Source of the DNA: an uncultured beta proteobacterium
Lineage (GTDB): Bacteria > Pseudomonadota > Gammaproteobacteria > Burkholderiales > Burkholderiaceae_C
Reading direction: 5' to 3'
Length of the DNA stretch: 37,775 nt
NCBI GenBank assembly: GCA_903822205.1
Contig: CAIJOK010000011.1
Coordinates: 1-37,775 of the forward strand
Part shown: piece after piece, positions 7,414 to 17,023 of the stretch
How the letters are laid out: the number at the start of each line of letters is the position of its first letter
Numbering within the stretch: position 1 is the stretch's first letter
Program-made: the position numbers and the translations under genes
Notes under the pieces: model-generated
Seen by the model: only the letters and a program-made list of their open reading frames with translations
Database searches by the model: none
What the model was told of the DNA's origin: nothing

Positions 7414-8043
7414 CTAAACCAGCCCGTTGCGGATGGCATAGACGGTTAGCTCAGAATTGTTGGTCAGTTTGAGCTTTTCCAGGGTACGGGATCGATAGAC
7501 GCTGACGGTCTTGGGACTGAGCATCAGTTCTTCAGCGATGTCAGACAGGCGTTTGCCGGAGGCAATTTTGACCAGCGTTTGAAGCTCCCGATCGGACAGA
7601 CTGGCGTGAAGACTTGTGTCATCCGGGATGCCCAGGTTGTCCACCAGCATTTGCGCTACAACGGGTGTGACGTATTTGCGCCCCTGTGCCAATTGGCGCA
7701 CCGCAGTGATGAGGCAGGCGGGGTCACCGGCCTTGTTCAGATAGCCCTTGGCACCGGCTTTCAGGCATCTGATGGCGTATTGGTCCTCAGGAAACATCGA
7801 CACCACCAGCACCTTGACGGGCGAGTTGGTCTCTTGCAGACTGGTCAAAACCTCAAGGCCGCTGCGTCCGGGCAGGTTGATGTCCAGCACCAGCACGTCG
7901 CAGGCAGCAGTACGCAGGGCATCGCGAACCTCGGCGTAACTGCCGGCCTCTGCCGTGACCTGAATGTCCATGGCCTCAGCCAGTGTGTCGCGAATGCCGC
8001 GACGGATCATGGCGTGGTCATCACACAAAATCACGTGGATCAT
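7414..8043 (-). CDS. NarL/FixJ-type response regulator (REC + LuxR HTH)
   Basis: The 209-residue protein has an N-terminal receiver domain with acidic pocket residues in CDDHAMIRRG, the phospho-acceptor Asp in VLVLDINLPGRSG (about residue 54), and the conserved Lys in YLNKAGD (about residue 104). The C-terminal LuxR-type helix-turn-helix is clear in LSDRELQTLVKIASGK and SPKTVSVYRSRTLEKL. It should bind DNA when phosphorylated by the adjoining kinase: the kinase gene ends four bases inside this gene (8040-8043), so translation is coupled. The target genes are not visible. It converges on the Hsp33-like gene with only three bases between the stops. Confidence 0.95.
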   Translation of the reverse strand: MIHVILCDDHAMIRRGIRDTLAEAMDIQVTAEAGSYAEVRDALRTAACDVLVLDINLPGRSGLEVLTSLQETNSPVKVLVVSMFPEDQYAIRCLKAGAKGYLNKAGDPACLITAVRQLAQGRKYVTPVVAQMLVDNLGIPDDTSLHASLSDRELQTLVKIASGKRLSDIAEELMLSPKTVSVYRSRTLEKLKLTNNSELTVYAIRNGLV

Positions 8044-9227
8044 GCAGGGTTCTCCGTGTCATCCGGACAAGACGATGTCGATGTCGATGTCGATGTCGAT
8101 GTTGGTGTCAGTGGAATGGACAAAATGATCGAGGTGCCGCAACTGGGCAAGGAGCTGACATCCAGCCAGCCGCTTACCGTCCTGGCACGCTCCCTCAGGC
8201 CTCTGATGCCATAGGAGGTTGATTTATCAAGGTCTGTGGCCAAGATGCCGACACCGTTGTCGGTCACCTCCAGCGTCAATACGTGGTCAGCGTCCGAAAG
8301 TTCAATTTTGACCTGCGAGCACTGCGCGTATTTGCCAATGTTGGTCAACGCCTCTTGCGCGGTGCGGTAGGCGGCCAGTTGAACGGGCTTGGACAAGAGA
8401 TGCGGCTGAAACTGAAGGCTGCACGTGATGTGGGTTGCAATCCCGGTGCGCTTTGAAAAACTGTTAGCCAGCCATTGAATGGCGGCCTCAAGGCCCTGGT
8501 CCAAAATGGCGGGTCGCAAGTTCATCATGATGCGCTGACTGGCCTCTATGGCGTGTTGCAGCATGGCGGTGGCCGACGCGATGTGCGCACAAGATGCCGA
8601 GTCCAGGGTGTGACGGCCCAGCCAGGCCAGGTCAAAGCGGATGGCCGCCAGGGCACCTCCGATGTCGTCGTGAATTTCTCGTGCGATCGCGGTGCGTTCT
8701 TGCTCAATGGCGGTCTGCAGGTGGTCGGCAAAACCCGCTAAGCGGCGCTCTGACAGCGCCAGCTCGGCATCGGCCATGTCCTTGGCCAAACGAATGTGGT
8801 GCATCTCAATGGCACGCTGGATGACGTGACGCAATTTGCCCAAATCGTCTTTGGGCAGATAGTCGCTGATTCCGGCCTTGATCGCAGCGACCGCAGCAGA
8901 CTCTCCAATGGCCCCTGAGAGCAAGATAAACGGCAAATGCAGGTGTTTGCTCTGCATCAGCGCCCAGGCATCCAGTGCCGTCAAACCCGGCAACCGGTAG
9001 TCAGCCAGGATCACGTCAAAGCCCCTGCCACCGTGGGCGGCATGGCACGAATCAGTCCCCGTACCCGTCAGGGCGCATTCAAAATCGTACAGGGTTTCAA
9101 CCCGCACCAGCGTGCATGCGTCTTCGGTGCTCTGCAATGCGCGCTTAACCAAGGCGTGGTCAAGCTCCGAGTCTTCAAGGTGCAAAATGTGTAGCATTGT
9201 TGTCTGGCGGGTGTCTGCGGATGTCAT
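8040..9227 (-). CDS. Soluble hybrid sensor kinase: REC + HisKA_3 + HATPase
   Basis: The domain order is unusual for a kinase. A receiver domain (about residues 11-130; HLEDSELD, ILADYRLPG, LPKDD) comes first, then a short coiled segment, a HisKA_3 dimerisation domain with the phospho-His in AIAREIHDDIGGALAAIRFD (about residue 185), and a HATPase domain with AQEALTNIGKYA and TDNGVGI. There are no membrane segments or periplasmic sensor, so the input must be an intracellular signal or phosphotransfer to the N-terminal REC. The C-terminus ends in a (Thr-Ser)n tail made by a GATGTC hexanucleotide repeat. ATG at 9225-9227 or an internal ATG ten codons in may be used. It is transcribed away from the chemotaxis operon, but the shared intergenic region may link their control. 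Confidence 0.92.
   Translation of the reverse strand: MTSADTRQTTMLHILHLEDSELDHALVKRALQSTEDACTLVRVETLYDFECALTGTGTDSCHAAHGGRGFDVILADYRLPGLTALDAWALMQSKHLHLPFILLSGAIGESAAVAAIKAGISDYLPKDDLGKLRHVIQRAIEMHHIRLAKDMADAELALSERRLAGFADHLQTAIEQERTAIAREIHDDIGGALAAIRFDLAWLGRHTLDSASCAHIASATAMLQHAIEASQRIMMNLRPAILDQGLEAAIQWLANSFSKRTGIATHITCSLQFQPHLLSKPVQLAAYRTAQEALTNIGKYAQCSQVKIELSDADHVLTLEVTDNGVGILATDLDKSTSYGIRGLRERARTVSGWLDVSSLPSCGTSIILSIPLTPTSTSTSTSTSSCPDDTENPA
8074..8103. repeat. (GATGTC)n hexanucleotide repeat in the kinase 3' end
   Basis: Four perfect GATGTC copies and one GATGTT copy lie at the end of the kinase gene. On the coding strand they give the Thr-Ser alternation of the tail. Copy number changes would lengthen or shorten the tail without shifting the frame into the downstream regulator start. 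Confidence 0.9.
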
Positions 9228-9355
9228 GATTGGCGATATGATTGTCCACTAATGACGGGGTCTGTACCAGAGCCCTGATACGGGCCATTGAACATCCTTT
9301 TTTCCTTTTCAATCGGCCCACTTTGCTAGTGCCTCACCCAGAATTTTGATACTAC

Positions 9356-9805
9356 ATGTCGGAAGACCCAGACTCCACGTCAGCACATGTGCCCACGGTC
9401 GAACTACCCGTGATGCTTGTGGCCGAGGTGCAAGATTCCATTCTGGTGGTTGTGCATGACCTCAATCGTCTTGATGGCTTGTTGGCACACACCATGGACA
9501 ATCTGCTGCTGCGCTTTACTGCGGCCAGCACCAATCTTTCAGATCCTGCCTTGGCAGCTCTGCAAGAGCTTGAGTCCGTGCGCCAGGTGTTGCGCGCCGC
9601 TGTGACCGAGATGCAATTTCAGGATATGGCATCGCAACTGATCTTGCATACTTCCAAAATTTTGCAGGGCTGCGCTTACCGTTTAGCCTCCGAGGCCATG
9701 GGTCTCGAAGATGGTGAGGCTGTGCCTTTTGTCGAAGAAGTTCCAGAGCGCCCCAATCCAGTCACCCAGGATGCCATGCAGGCCGGTTCTATTGAGCTTT
9801 TTTGA
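9356..9805 (+). CDS. Short CheZ-like chemotaxis protein
   Basis: The first gene of the chemotaxis cluster encodes 149 residues, mostly predicted helix. Residues 85-95 read EMQFQDMASQL. Asp90 and Gln94 have the D-x-x-x-Q spacing of the CheZ active site (DLTGQ in enteric CheZ), and MQFQD before it also parallels CheZ. It is much shorter than CheZ (about 210 residues), so this may be a minimal CheY-P phosphatase or a protein that merely shares the helix. The C-terminus ends GSIELF, close to the GSVDLF end of CheD in this operon. No other phosphatase (CheC, CheX, CheZ) is encoded nearby, which supports the role. cheY follows after 29 bases. Confidence 0.55.
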   Translation: MSEDPDSTSAHVPTVELPVMLVAEVQDSILVVVHDLNRLDGLLAHTMDNLLLRFTAASTNLSDPALAALQELESVRQVLRAAVTEMQFQDMASQLILHTSKILQGCAYRLASEAMGLEDGEAVPFVEEVPERPNPVTQDAMQAGSIELF

Positions 9806-9834
9806 TTTTTTGATTAAGAGTCGGAGTTTTTTTC

Positions 9835-10197
9835 ATGCCCCTAATACTCGCTGTTGATGATTCTCCATCCATGCGCAAGATGGTATCGTTTACGCTCGTT
9901 GGTGCAGGTTATCAGGTCGTTGAGGCCGTTGATGGTGTGGATGCTTTTGAAAAAGCCCAGCAACAAGCCTTTGACTTGGTGCTGACGGACCAAAATATGC
10001 CCAGACTTGACGGTTTGGGCTTGACCCGTAAATTGCGGGACCACCCCCTGTTCAAAACCATCCCCATCTTGATGCTGACGACAGAATCAAGCGACCTGAT
10101 GAAACAGGCAGGGCGTGCAGCCGGTGCCACCGGCTGGTTGGTGAAGCCTTTTGACCCTGCCCGGCTGATCGATGTGATCAAGAAAGTGATTAAATAG
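9835..10197 (+). CDS. cheY: Chemotaxis response regulator CheY
   Basis: A stand-alone receiver domain of 120 residues. The acidic pocket is AVDDSPSMRKM, the phosphorylated Asp is in LVLTDQNMPRLDG (about residue 52), the switch Thr lies in LMLTTE, and the conserved Lys is in WLVKPFD. With no output domain and its position before cheA, it is the regulator that binds the flagellar switch or, in this type of operon, the CheA-linked phosphorelay. A CGGAG-like ribosome binding site sits about ten bases before the ATG. In-cluster partners are the CheZ-like protein and CheA. Confidence 0.95.
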   Translation: MPLILAVDDSPSMRKMVSFTLVGAGYQVVEAVDGVDAFEKAQQQAFDLVLTDQNMPRLDGLGLTRKLRDHPLFKTIPILMLTTESSDLMKQAGRAAGATGWLVKPFDPARLIDVIKKVIK

Positions 10198-10222
10198 GTC
10201 ATTTCACCTGTTGATTTGGGTC

Positions 10223-10249
10223 GTTTGAATTGTTTGAATTGTTTGAATT
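10223..10249. repeat. 9-bp tandem repeat between cheY and cheA
   Basis: GTTTGAATT occurs three times in a row in the 203-bp spacer. The region after it (10270-10350) is AT-rich and could hold a separate promoter for cheA; no clean -35/-10 pair was fixed. Confidence 0.8.
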
Positions 10250-10400
10250 GTTTCGTGAATGGCATGAATAAGCATTTGGCATATTAATAAGCGGGTTTTT
10301 TAATAGATTGTGTGATAAGTTGTATAATAGATTCTTCATAAGTCATCAAATAGCAAGCAGTCGGGTTATTTGATTTACAAATTGATTCCAGGAGACAGTT

Positions 10401-12596
10401 ATGGCGGACGCGCATCAGGAAGCGGGCGGCTCAGGAGCAGATTTTGATCTGAGCCAGTTTTATCAAATATTTTTTGAAGAGGCCGGTGAGAATCTTGATT
10501 TGATGGAGCAAATGTTGCTCCATCTCAATCTTGAAACTGCCGACGACGAAGAACTGAACGGCATTTTTAGGTGCGCTCACTCAGTCAAGGGGGGTGCAGC
10601 AACGTTTGGATTTTCTGATGTGGCCGAGTTGACACACCAGATGGAGTCTTTGCTGGACAGGTTGCGCCGCCATGAATTGCAGCCTACGGCTGCGATGGTG
10701 GATGTTCTGCTAGAGTCCGCCGATGCCTCAAGAGGGCTGTTGATCAGGCATCAAGCTGGCGGTGTGGGTGAGGTTCTTGCCACCGGTGATCTGGTTCAGC
10801 GGATTCGCGTGCTGGTTGCCGGAGAAGAGGCTGCGCCCGCTCCTCCCATCGAAAAACGTGCTGTCGCCCCCTCCCTGCCGCCCCCTCCAGCGCCTGTCGC
10901 ACCTGTCGCCCCAGTGCCAGCCAGCCCTGCACCTGCTTCAGGCACGCGGTCGCTTGAGATCACCATCAATCGTTTGACCAAGCCCGACCAAGCCGATGCC
11001 ATCATGGAGTTGTTCCACGATATCCCGGGGTTAGGAACGATCCACACGCTTCCATCAGATCGCAACGATATCCGCGTTTTTGCAGTTGATACCACCTCCT
11101 CTGACGAGGATTTGTTGGACTTGTTCGTCTTTCATGTGTCACGCCAACAAGTCTCGATCCAGACCGTAGGCGCGTCTGATCCAGCACCCTCTCAAGTCGT
11201 TATTTCGCCATCGGTCAACCCCCCGTCCCCTCCTTCCCCTCCTTCCCCTCCTTCCCTTCCTCCTCCCTCGCCTGCAATTGCTTCGGCATCCGGTTATGGA
11301 TTTTTTGACGGCGCACCAGGTGCCCCAGATGTTGATGCATCTCATGCACTGTCCACCCTCCACACCGAGACGACCGAAGGCGATGACGCAAAGTCCGCAC
11401 GCAGCAGTTCACGGCCCGCGTTGGTTCAGCCAGAGGCAGCCACCATTCGCGTGGCGATCAGCAAGGTCGATCAGTTGATCAACCTGGTGGGCGAGCTTGT
11501 CATCACGCAGGCCATGCTGGCGCAAAACAGCCGTGCGCTTGACCCTGCGGTCTATCAGCAATTGCTGACTGGTTTGACCGACCTGGACCGCAACACGCGT
11601 GATCTGCAAGAGTCTGTGATGTCTATCCGGATGATCCCGATGTCGATCGTGTTCAGCCGGTTCCCCCGTATGTTGCGCGATTTGGCCAGCAAACTGGGCA
11701 AAAAGGTGGACTTTGTCACCCAGGGCGAAGCCACCGAACTGGACAAAGGCTTGGTTGAAAAAATCACCGACCCCCTGACACATCTGGTTCGCAACAGTTG
11801 CGACCACGGGATAGAAATGCCCACCGAACGGGTGCGCGTCGGCAAGTCCGAAACCGGCACCATCACCTTGTCTGCGGCGCACCAGGGTGGGTCGATCGTG
11901 ATCGAGGTCAAAGACGACGGTCGCGGCATGTCACGCGACAAAATTCTGACCAAAGCGCGTGAACGTGGCCTGGACGTGTCTGACCAAATGTCAGATGCCG
12001 ATGTCTGGCAGCTTATATTTGCGCCGGGGTTTTCAACCGCTGAGGTTGTCACCGATGTTTCGGGGCGCGGTGTGGGCATGGATGTGGTCAAGCGCAATAT
12101 CGCGTCATTGAACGGCACGGTGGACATCCAGTCCACCGAAGGTGTCGGCATGAAAGTCTCGGTACGCCTGCCTTTGACCCTCGCTATCATGGACGGCATG
12201 TCTGTGGGTGTTGGCAGAGAGGTCTATATCTTGCCCCTGTCCTCGGTGGTTGAATCTTTTCAGGTCAAATCCCAGGCCGTCAGCACCGTGGGCCAAGGCG
12301 CGCAGTTGGTCAAGGTTCGTGACGAATACATGCCCGTGATCGAGCTTGAAAAGGTCTTTGACGTACCGCGTTTTGGCATGGACAAGTCCAGCGACATCAT
12401 GGTCGTCATTGAGGCAGAGGGCAGTCGCGTGGTGCTCTTGGTCGATGAGCTTTTGGGACAACAACAGGTGGTGGTCAAAAACCTTGAAACCAATTATCGG
12501 AAGGTTCCCAATGTGTCAGGTGCCACCATTTTGGGTGACGGCAAGGTTGCCCTGATACTTGATACCGGCGCTCTGGTGCGTCGTTCGCGTCACTAA
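10401..12596 (+). CDS. cheA: Chemotaxis histidine kinase CheA
   Basis: 731 residues in the standard CheA order. The Hpt domain has its phospho-His in [15 protein letters not shown] (His60). A Pro/Ala linker is followed by a P2-like CheY-binding domain (about 185-260) and then a second linker with a PPSPPSPPS run created by a 9-bp DNA repeat at about 11226-11262. P3 dimerisation helices follow (about 345-410, [13 protein letters not shown]), then the P4 ATPase with [15 protein letters not shown] and GRGVGMDVV, and the P5 CheW-like domain that contacts receptors. AGGAG lies just upstream of the ATG. It phosphorylates CheY and CheB from this operon. No receptor gene is nearby, so signals must come from receptors encoded elsewhere. 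Confidence 0.97.
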   Translation: MADAHQEAGGSGADFDLSQFYQIFFEEAGENLDLMEQMLLHLNLETADDEELNGIFRCAHSVKGGAATFGFSDVAELTHQMESLLDRLRRHELQPTAAMVDVLLESADASRGLLIRHQAGGVGEVLATGDLVQRIRVLVAGEEAAPAPPIEKRAVAPSLPPPPAPVAPVAPVPASPAPASGTRSLEITINRLTKPDQADAIMELFHDIPGLGTIHTLPSDRNDIRVFAVDTTSSDEDLLDLFVFHVSRQQVSIQTVGASDPAPSQVVISPSVNPPSPPSPPSPPSLPPPSPAIASASGYGFFDGAPGAPDVDASHALSTLHTETTEGDDAKSARSSSRPALVQPEAATIRVAISKVDQLINLVGELVITQAMLAQNSRALDPAVYQQLLTGLTDLDRNTRDLQESVMSIRMIPMSIVFSRFPRMLRDLASKLGKKVDFVTQGEATELDKGLVEKITDPLTHLVRNSCDHGIEMPTERVRVGKSETGTITLSAAHQGGSIVIEVKDDGRGMSRDKILTKARERGLDVSDQMSDADVWQLIFAPGFSTAEVVTDVSGRGVGMDVVKRNIASLNGTVDIQSTEGVGMKVSVRLPLTLAIMDGMSVGVGREVYILPLSSVVESFQVKSQAVSTVGQGAQLVKVRDEYMPVIELEKVFDVPRFGMDKSSDIMVVIEAEGSRVVLLVDELLGQQQVVVKNLETNYRKVPNVSGATILGDGKVALILDTGALVRRSRH

Positions 12597-12621
12597 AACC
12601 ATCCGACAATAACCAGAATGT

Positions 12622-12627
12622 AAGGAG
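12622..12627 (+). promoter_or_regulatory. Strong ribosome binding site of cheW
   Basis: AAGGAG lies seven bases before the ATG at 12635 and fixes that start over the in-frame ATG three codons later. Confidence 0.8.
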
Positions 12628-12634
12628 CAACAAC

Positions 12635-13117
12635 ATGTGTGCCATGGAAAGATCCAACGAAACAGTGACCGCCAGAGCGCGAGAATACCTGACGTTCCGT
12701 CTGGACCGTGAGGAATACGGCATCGATATCCTCAAGGTTCAGGAGATTCGCGGCTATGAACCCCCCACGCGGATCGCCAATGCGCCGTCCTTTATCAAGG
12801 GGGTGGTCAATCTGCGCGGGACGATCGTCCCCATCGTGGACATGCGGCTCAAGTTCAATTGTGCAAACGCCCAATACGATACGTTTACCGTCGTGATCGT
12901 GCTCAATCTGCACATGCGCATCGTCGGCATTGTGGTGGATTCCGTGAGCGATGTCATGGAACTGGCCTCCGAAAACCTGCGCCCCGCTCCCGAGGTTGAG
13001 AGCGTGATCGAGGGCGACTCTGTCATTGGTCTGGGTTCTTTGGGTGATCGCATGCTGATCCTGCTGGACATCGAAAAACTCATGTCTGGTGTGGACATGG
13101 GCCTGATGTCTGATTAG
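12635..13117 (+). CDS. cheW: Chemotaxis coupling protein CheW
   Basis: 160 residues forming a single CheW domain. Typical pieces are [21 protein letters not shown], the receptor and kinase contact region [33 protein letters not shown], and [10 protein letters not shown] near the end. It bridges chemoreceptors and CheA in the membrane-associated array. It sits 38 bases after cheA with a strong ribosome binding site, and cheR follows within about 50 bases, consistent with one transcript. Confidence 0.97.
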   Translation: MCAMERSNETVTARAREYLTFRLDREEYGIDILKVQEIRGYEPPTRIANAPSFIKGVVNLRGTIVPIVDMRLKFNCANAQYDTFTVVIVLNLHMRIVGIVVDSVSDVMELASENLRPAPEVESVIEGDSVIGLGSLGDRMLILLDIEKLMSGVDMGLMSD

Positions 13118-13169
13118 TCCAGTGGCACAAGGTTTGCGCGGTTCTACGGCATCTGTCTATTCGGGTCAC

Positions 13170-14006
13170 ATGCCCGAGACAGAATTTTCTGACACACAGG
13201 AACATGAGTTCGTTTGGACTGATGCAGACTTTGCCAAGGTTCAGTCACTGATTTACGAGCACGCAGGGATCAGCCTGCACGACGGCAAGCACGCCATGGT
13301 CTATAGCCGTCTGTCTAGGCGACTGCGCGAGACCGGCCATAAAAGCTTTCGTGACTACCTGAGCTGGCTTGAACACCAGGATGGTTCCGAATGGCAAGAA
13401 TTCATCAATGCCCTGACCACCAATCTGACTTCATTTTTTCGTGAACAGCACCACTTTGATATTTTGGCCAACCATCTCAGGTCTCGTCCACAGGGTGCGT
13501 CATGGCGTGTGTGGTGCAGTGCTGCATCCACGGGTGAAGAGCCTTACTCCATCGTGATGACAGCGCTTGATGTTCTGGGGCCGGATGCCCGTTTTGCACT
13601 GACAGCGAGCGACATCGACTCCAAAGTGCTGGCCACGGCATCGCAGGGTATGTACCGTCTTGAAAATCTCAAGAATATTTCTGACCAGCATTTGCAGCAG
13701 TTTTTTTTGCGCGGCAAGGGAGGCAATGCAGGCATGGTGCGCATCAAGCCTAAGTTGCAACGCATGATCCACTTCATCATGGTCAATCTTGTGCGCGGTG
13801 ACTGGCCTTTTCGAGAGCCTTTCGATGTGGTTTTTTGCCGCAACGTGATGATTTATTTTGACGCTCCCACCCAGCGCAAAGTTTTGGAGCGCATTCACCG
13901 TGCCATGGTGGTGGGAGGGCTCTTGTTTGTGGGGCACGCTGAAAATTTTGGCGAATCGCGTGATCTTTTTGTTCTGAAAGGCAAAACCGTCTATGAACGT
14001 TTGTAG
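13170..14006 (+). CDS. cheR: Chemoreceptor methyltransferase CheR
   Basis: The product has the N-terminal helical CheR domain (YEHAGISLHDGKHAMVYSRL) and the SAM-binding domain with WCSAASTGEEPYSI and the catalytic-side FCRNVMIYFD. It methylates glutamates of chemoreceptors in adaptation, opposed by CheB. I prefer the ATG at 13170 (278 residues); a GTG at 13122, four bases after the cheW stop, would add 16 residues of uncertain worth. It is followed directly by cheD. Confidence 0.95.
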   Translation: MPETEFSDTQEHEFVWTDADFAKVQSLIYEHAGISLHDGKHAMVYSRLSRRLRETGHKSFRDYLSWLEHQDGSEWQEFINALTTNLTSFFREQHHFDILANHLRSRPQGASWRVWCSAASTGEEPYSIVMTALDVLGPDARFALTASDIDSKVLATASQGMYRLENLKNISDQHLQQFFLRGKGGNAGMVRIKPKLQRMIHFIMVNLVRGDWPFREPFDVVFCRNVMIYFDAPTQRKVLERIHRAMVVGGLLFVGHAENFGESRDLFVLKGKTVYERL

Positions 14007-14036
14007 CCTTTGGGGTGGTCAGCCCCCCCGTATTTC

Positions 14037-14738
14037 ATGAACTTGCCGAGACCTGTCATGTCTGGCATGCCTGCACGTGCGACACTGAACAAGCCCACCG
14101 CCGCAGTCACGACGGGACGTGTGTCGCGGGTGGAACACTTCAAAAGTGTGGCGCGCAGCCCTGGCGAGGCCTCGTTTTTTTACCACGATCATCATTTTCA
14201 GTATGACGTGGTCAAGGTTTTGCCGGGTGAATACTTTGTCTGTAGTGAAGATTTAATGATCATGACCGTGCTGGGGTCATGTATTGCAGCCTGTATCTGG
14301 GACAGCCGTGTTCGCTCGGGTGGAATGAACCATTTCATGCTGCCCGACGGCGACAGTGCTGATGCCCTTGGGCGCTATGGCGCTTATGCCATGGAGTTGC
14401 TCATCAACCAATTGCAAAAAATTGGTGCCCGTCGTGAAACCATGCAAGCCAAGGTTTTTGGTGGGGCACAGGTCATGGCGGGCTTGACCACCATGAATGT
14501 GGGCGAACGCAACACGCAGTTTGTACTGGACTATCTGGAGACCGAACGCATCCCTGTGGTTTCGCAAGATGTACTGGACATTCACCCGCGCAAGGTGTGC
14601 TTTTTGCCCGTGACCGGCAAGGCCCTGGTCAAGCGACTGGCGCATACGCACCCCGAGACCCTGGTGGTGGAGGAGCGCAGAGGCATGGCCACCACGCTGG
14701 CTCAGTCAACTTCAGGTGGGTCTGTCGATTTGTTTTAA
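14037..14738 (+). CDS. cheD: Chemoreceptor glutamine deamidase CheD
   Basis: The catalytic Cys lies in [12 protein letters not shown] and the catalytic His in GGMNHFMLP, the CheD signature pair. The protein deamidates receptor glutamines and can interact with CheY phosphatases of the CheC type. It ends SGGSVDLF, similar to the C-terminus of the short CheZ-like protein of the same operon. ATG at 14037 gives 233 residues; a TTG at 14010 would extend it by nine. The first 45 residues are poorly conserved. cheB starts 11 bases downstream. Confidence 0.95.
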   Translation: MNLPRPVMSGMPARATLNKPTAAVTTGRVSRVEHFKSVARSPGEASFFYHDHHFQYDVVKVLPGEYFVCSEDLMIMTVLGSCIAACIWDSRVRSGGMNHFMLPDGDSADALGRYGAYAMELLINQLQKIGARRETMQAKVFGGAQVMAGLTTMNVGERNTQFVLDYLETERIPVVSQDVLDIHPRKVCFLPVTGKALVKRLAHTHPETLVVEERRGMATTLAQSTSGGSVDLF

Positions 14739-14748
14739 GGATATTGCC

Positions 14749-15870
14749 GTGAAGAAAATTCGTGTTGTCGTGGTCGATGATTCTGCGTTGGTTCGCAGTC
14801 TGCTGACCGAAATCATCAACCGTCAGCCCGATATGGAGTGCGTTGGCAGTGCCAATGACCCCCTTGTCGCCCGGGAAATGATCCGCGAGCTTGACCCCGA
14901 TGTCATCACCCTGGATATTGAGATGCCGCGCATGGACGGACTTGACTTTTTGGGACGACTGATGCGGCTGCGGCCCATGCCGGTGGTGATGATTTCCACA
15001 CTGACCGAGCGTGGCGGCGAAGTGACCATGCGGGCACTTGAACTGGGCGCGGTTGATTTTGTCTCAAAGCCCCGTGTTGGCGTGGCCGATGGACTGTCTG
15101 AACTGTCAACCCAAATCGTTGAAAAAGTGCGAATTGCCGCCACAGCCAAAATCAAGCGCATGGTGTCCGTTGTGACGGACAGCCCGGCCCGGCCTGTGGG
15201 TCTGAATAACTCGCTGGAGCGTTTGAAGGCTTCTGCGTCTGGTTTGCCCCAGCCTGTCGCGTTGGCAGGGCGCATCTTGACTGAAAAACTGGTGGTCATT
15301 GGGGCATCGACGGGTGGCACCGAGGCCATCCGAGAGATTTTGACCCGCTTGCCGGCCAATTCTCCGGGCATCGTGATCACCCAGCATATGCCGCCTGGGT
15401 TTACCACCAGCTTTGCCACACGGCTGAATAACCTGTGCCAGATTGCCGTACAAGAGGCTGTTCATGGCGAACGCATTTTGCCCGGACACGCCTACATTGC
15501 ACCTGGTGGCAAGCAGTTCAGGGTGGGACGCAGCGGTGCAAACTACCAGGCCATCGTTGAGGACGGCGAGCTTGTCAATCGTCATCGGCCATCGGTAGAG
15601 GTCTTGTTCAAATCTGCGGCCACTGTGGTTGGGCGCAACGCCATTGGCATCATGCTGACCGGCATGGGCAATGACGGGGCCAGTGCCATGCGTGCCATGA
15701 AAGATGCGGGCAGTTACAACTTTGTCCAAGACGAGGCCTCGTGCATTGTCTTTGGTATGCCCAAAGAGGCCATTTTGCACGGTGCAGCCGACGAAGTTTT
15801 GCCACTGTCTGGCATTGCACCGGCCTTGATGGCCAGACTACAGGCGGCACCAGACCGCTATCGCCTGTAG
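14749..15870 (+). CDS. cheB: Chemotaxis methylesterase/response regulator CheB
   Basis: GTG at 14749 follows AAGGA by about seven bases and gives [18 protein letters not shown] as the start of the receiver domain; a GTG at 14716 overlapping cheD is less likely. The phospho-Asp is in [13 protein letters not shown]. The C-terminal esterase has the catalytic Ser in [11 protein letters not shown], His in [10 protein letters not shown] and Asp in [10 protein letters not shown]. It removes methyl groups from receptors when phosphorylated by CheA. It is the last chemotaxis gene, with queA 23 bases downstream on the same strand. Confidence 0.97.
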   Translation: MKKIRVVVVDDSALVRSLLTEIINRQPDMECVGSANDPLVAREMIRELDPDVITLDIEMPRMDGLDFLGRLMRLRPMPVVMISTLTERGGEVTMRALELGAVDFVSKPRVGVADGLSELSTQIVEKVRIAATAKIKRMVSVVTDSPARPVGLNNSLERLKASASGLPQPVALAGRILTEKLVVIGASTGGTEAIREILTRLPANSPGIVITQHMPPGFTTSFATRLNNLCQIAVQEAVHGERILPGHAYIAPGGKQFRVGRSGANYQAIVEDGELVNRHRPSVEVLFKSAATVVGRNAIGIMLTGMGNDGASAMRAMKDAGSYNFVQDEASCIVFGMPKEAILHGAADEVLPLSGIAPALMARLQAAPDRYRL

Positions 15871-15893
15871 TCCAACGCATTGCATCTGATCCC

Positions 15894-17012
15894 ATGCCCA
15901 GTTACCGCCTGAGTGACTTTGATTATTGCCTTCCACCAGGTCTGATCGCCCAGTACCCATCGTTGCAGCGCAGTGGTTCGCGCCTGCTGGACGGAACGGA
16001 GGCCACACCGCAAGATCGCGTTTTTGGTGACCTGCCTTGCCTACTGCGGCCCTGTGATCTGCTGGTTTTTAACGACACACGTGTGATCAAAGCACGTTTG
16101 TTTGGCCACAAACCCAGCGGTGGCAGGCTTGAGTTGCTGGTCGAACGTGTGCTATCGGACCATCAGGTTATCGCCCAAATGCGGACCAGCCACAAGCCCG
16201 CCATCGGCACGGTCATCACGCTGGACAGTGCGCCAGGCTGCCATGATCACCCCCGCGCCACTCTGCTGGGGCGCTGGCCTGATGACTGCGGACCACTGTT
16301 TCGTCTGGCACTGGCCAATGATGCTGGCGATGGCCCTTTGACCTTGCTGGACCTGCATGGTCATGTACCGTTGCCACCCTATGTGAAACACAGCGACACA
16401 GCCATGGATGCAGATCGCTACCAAACCGTGATTGCTAAAAACCCCGGAGCCGTGGCTGCCCCCACGGCAGCGCTGCACTTTGACCACCCCCTGCTGGCCA
16501 CCCTGGATGCACAGGGTGTGCGCAGGGCCTGCCTGACGCTGCATGTGGGATCGGGCACTTTTACGCCGGTCAAAACCGAAGACCTGGCTTGCCACCGCAT
16601 GCACAGCGAACGTTATGATCTGCCCGATGCCACGCGGGGGGCCGTAGAGGATTGCCATGCACAAGGGGGACGCGTCATTGCAGTAGGCAGCACCAGTTTG
16701 CGAACCCTTGAGACCTTTGCCCTGAATGGCCAAACATCGGGCGACACGGACCTTTTTATCACCCCCGGCTTTGAGTTCAAAATAGTCGATGCGCTGATCA
16801 CCAACTTTCACCTGCCAAAGTCCAGCCTGATGATGCTGGTCAGTGCCTTTGCGGGTCATACCCGCGTCATGGCGCTGTACGCCCATGCTGTTCAACAAAA
16901 ATACCGGTTTTTTAGCTACGGTGATGCCATGTTTTTGAGCAGAGCGCTGCCTGCATCAGAGTTCCGTGCCAACGTCCATGACCACATTCCATCTGCCCAA
17001 CAAACGCCCTGA
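15894..17012 (+). CDS. queA: tRNA preQ1 ribosyltransferase-isomerase QueA
   Basis: 372 residues from ATG 15894, the usual QueA size. Recognisable pieces include [63 protein letters not shown] and [19 protein letters not shown]. The enzyme transfers the ribosyl moiety of S-adenosylmethionine to preQ1 in tRNA in queuosine synthesis. The protein follows cheB closely and the MerR-type gene by 11 bases, so it may be read from the chemotaxis transcript as well as its own promoter. Confidence 0.97.
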   Translation: MPSYRLSDFDYCLPPGLIAQYPSLQRSGSRLLDGTEATPQDRVFGDLPCLLRPCDLLVFNDTRVIKARLFGHKPSGGRLELLVERVLSDHQVIAQMRTSHKPAIGTVITLDSAPGCHDHPRATLLGRWPDDCGPLFRLALANDAGDGPLTLLDLHGHVPLPPYVKHSDTAMDADRYQTVIAKNPGAVAAPTAALHFDHPLLATLDAQGVRRACLTLHVGSGTFTPVKTEDLACHRMHSERYDLPDATRGAVEDCHAQGGRVIAVGSTSLRTLETFALNGQTSGDTDLFITPGFEFKIVDALITNFHLPKSSLMMLVSAFAGHTRVMALYAHAVQQKYRFFSYGDAMFLSRALPASEFRANVHDHIPSAQQTP

Positions 17013-17023
17013 TTGACTCAAAC

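Noticed and set aside
11409-12199. Long open frames antisense to cheA
   Set aside because: The cheA frame carries all CheA motifs across this stretch; the antisense products are Ser/Thr/Arg- or His/Gln-rich shadows.
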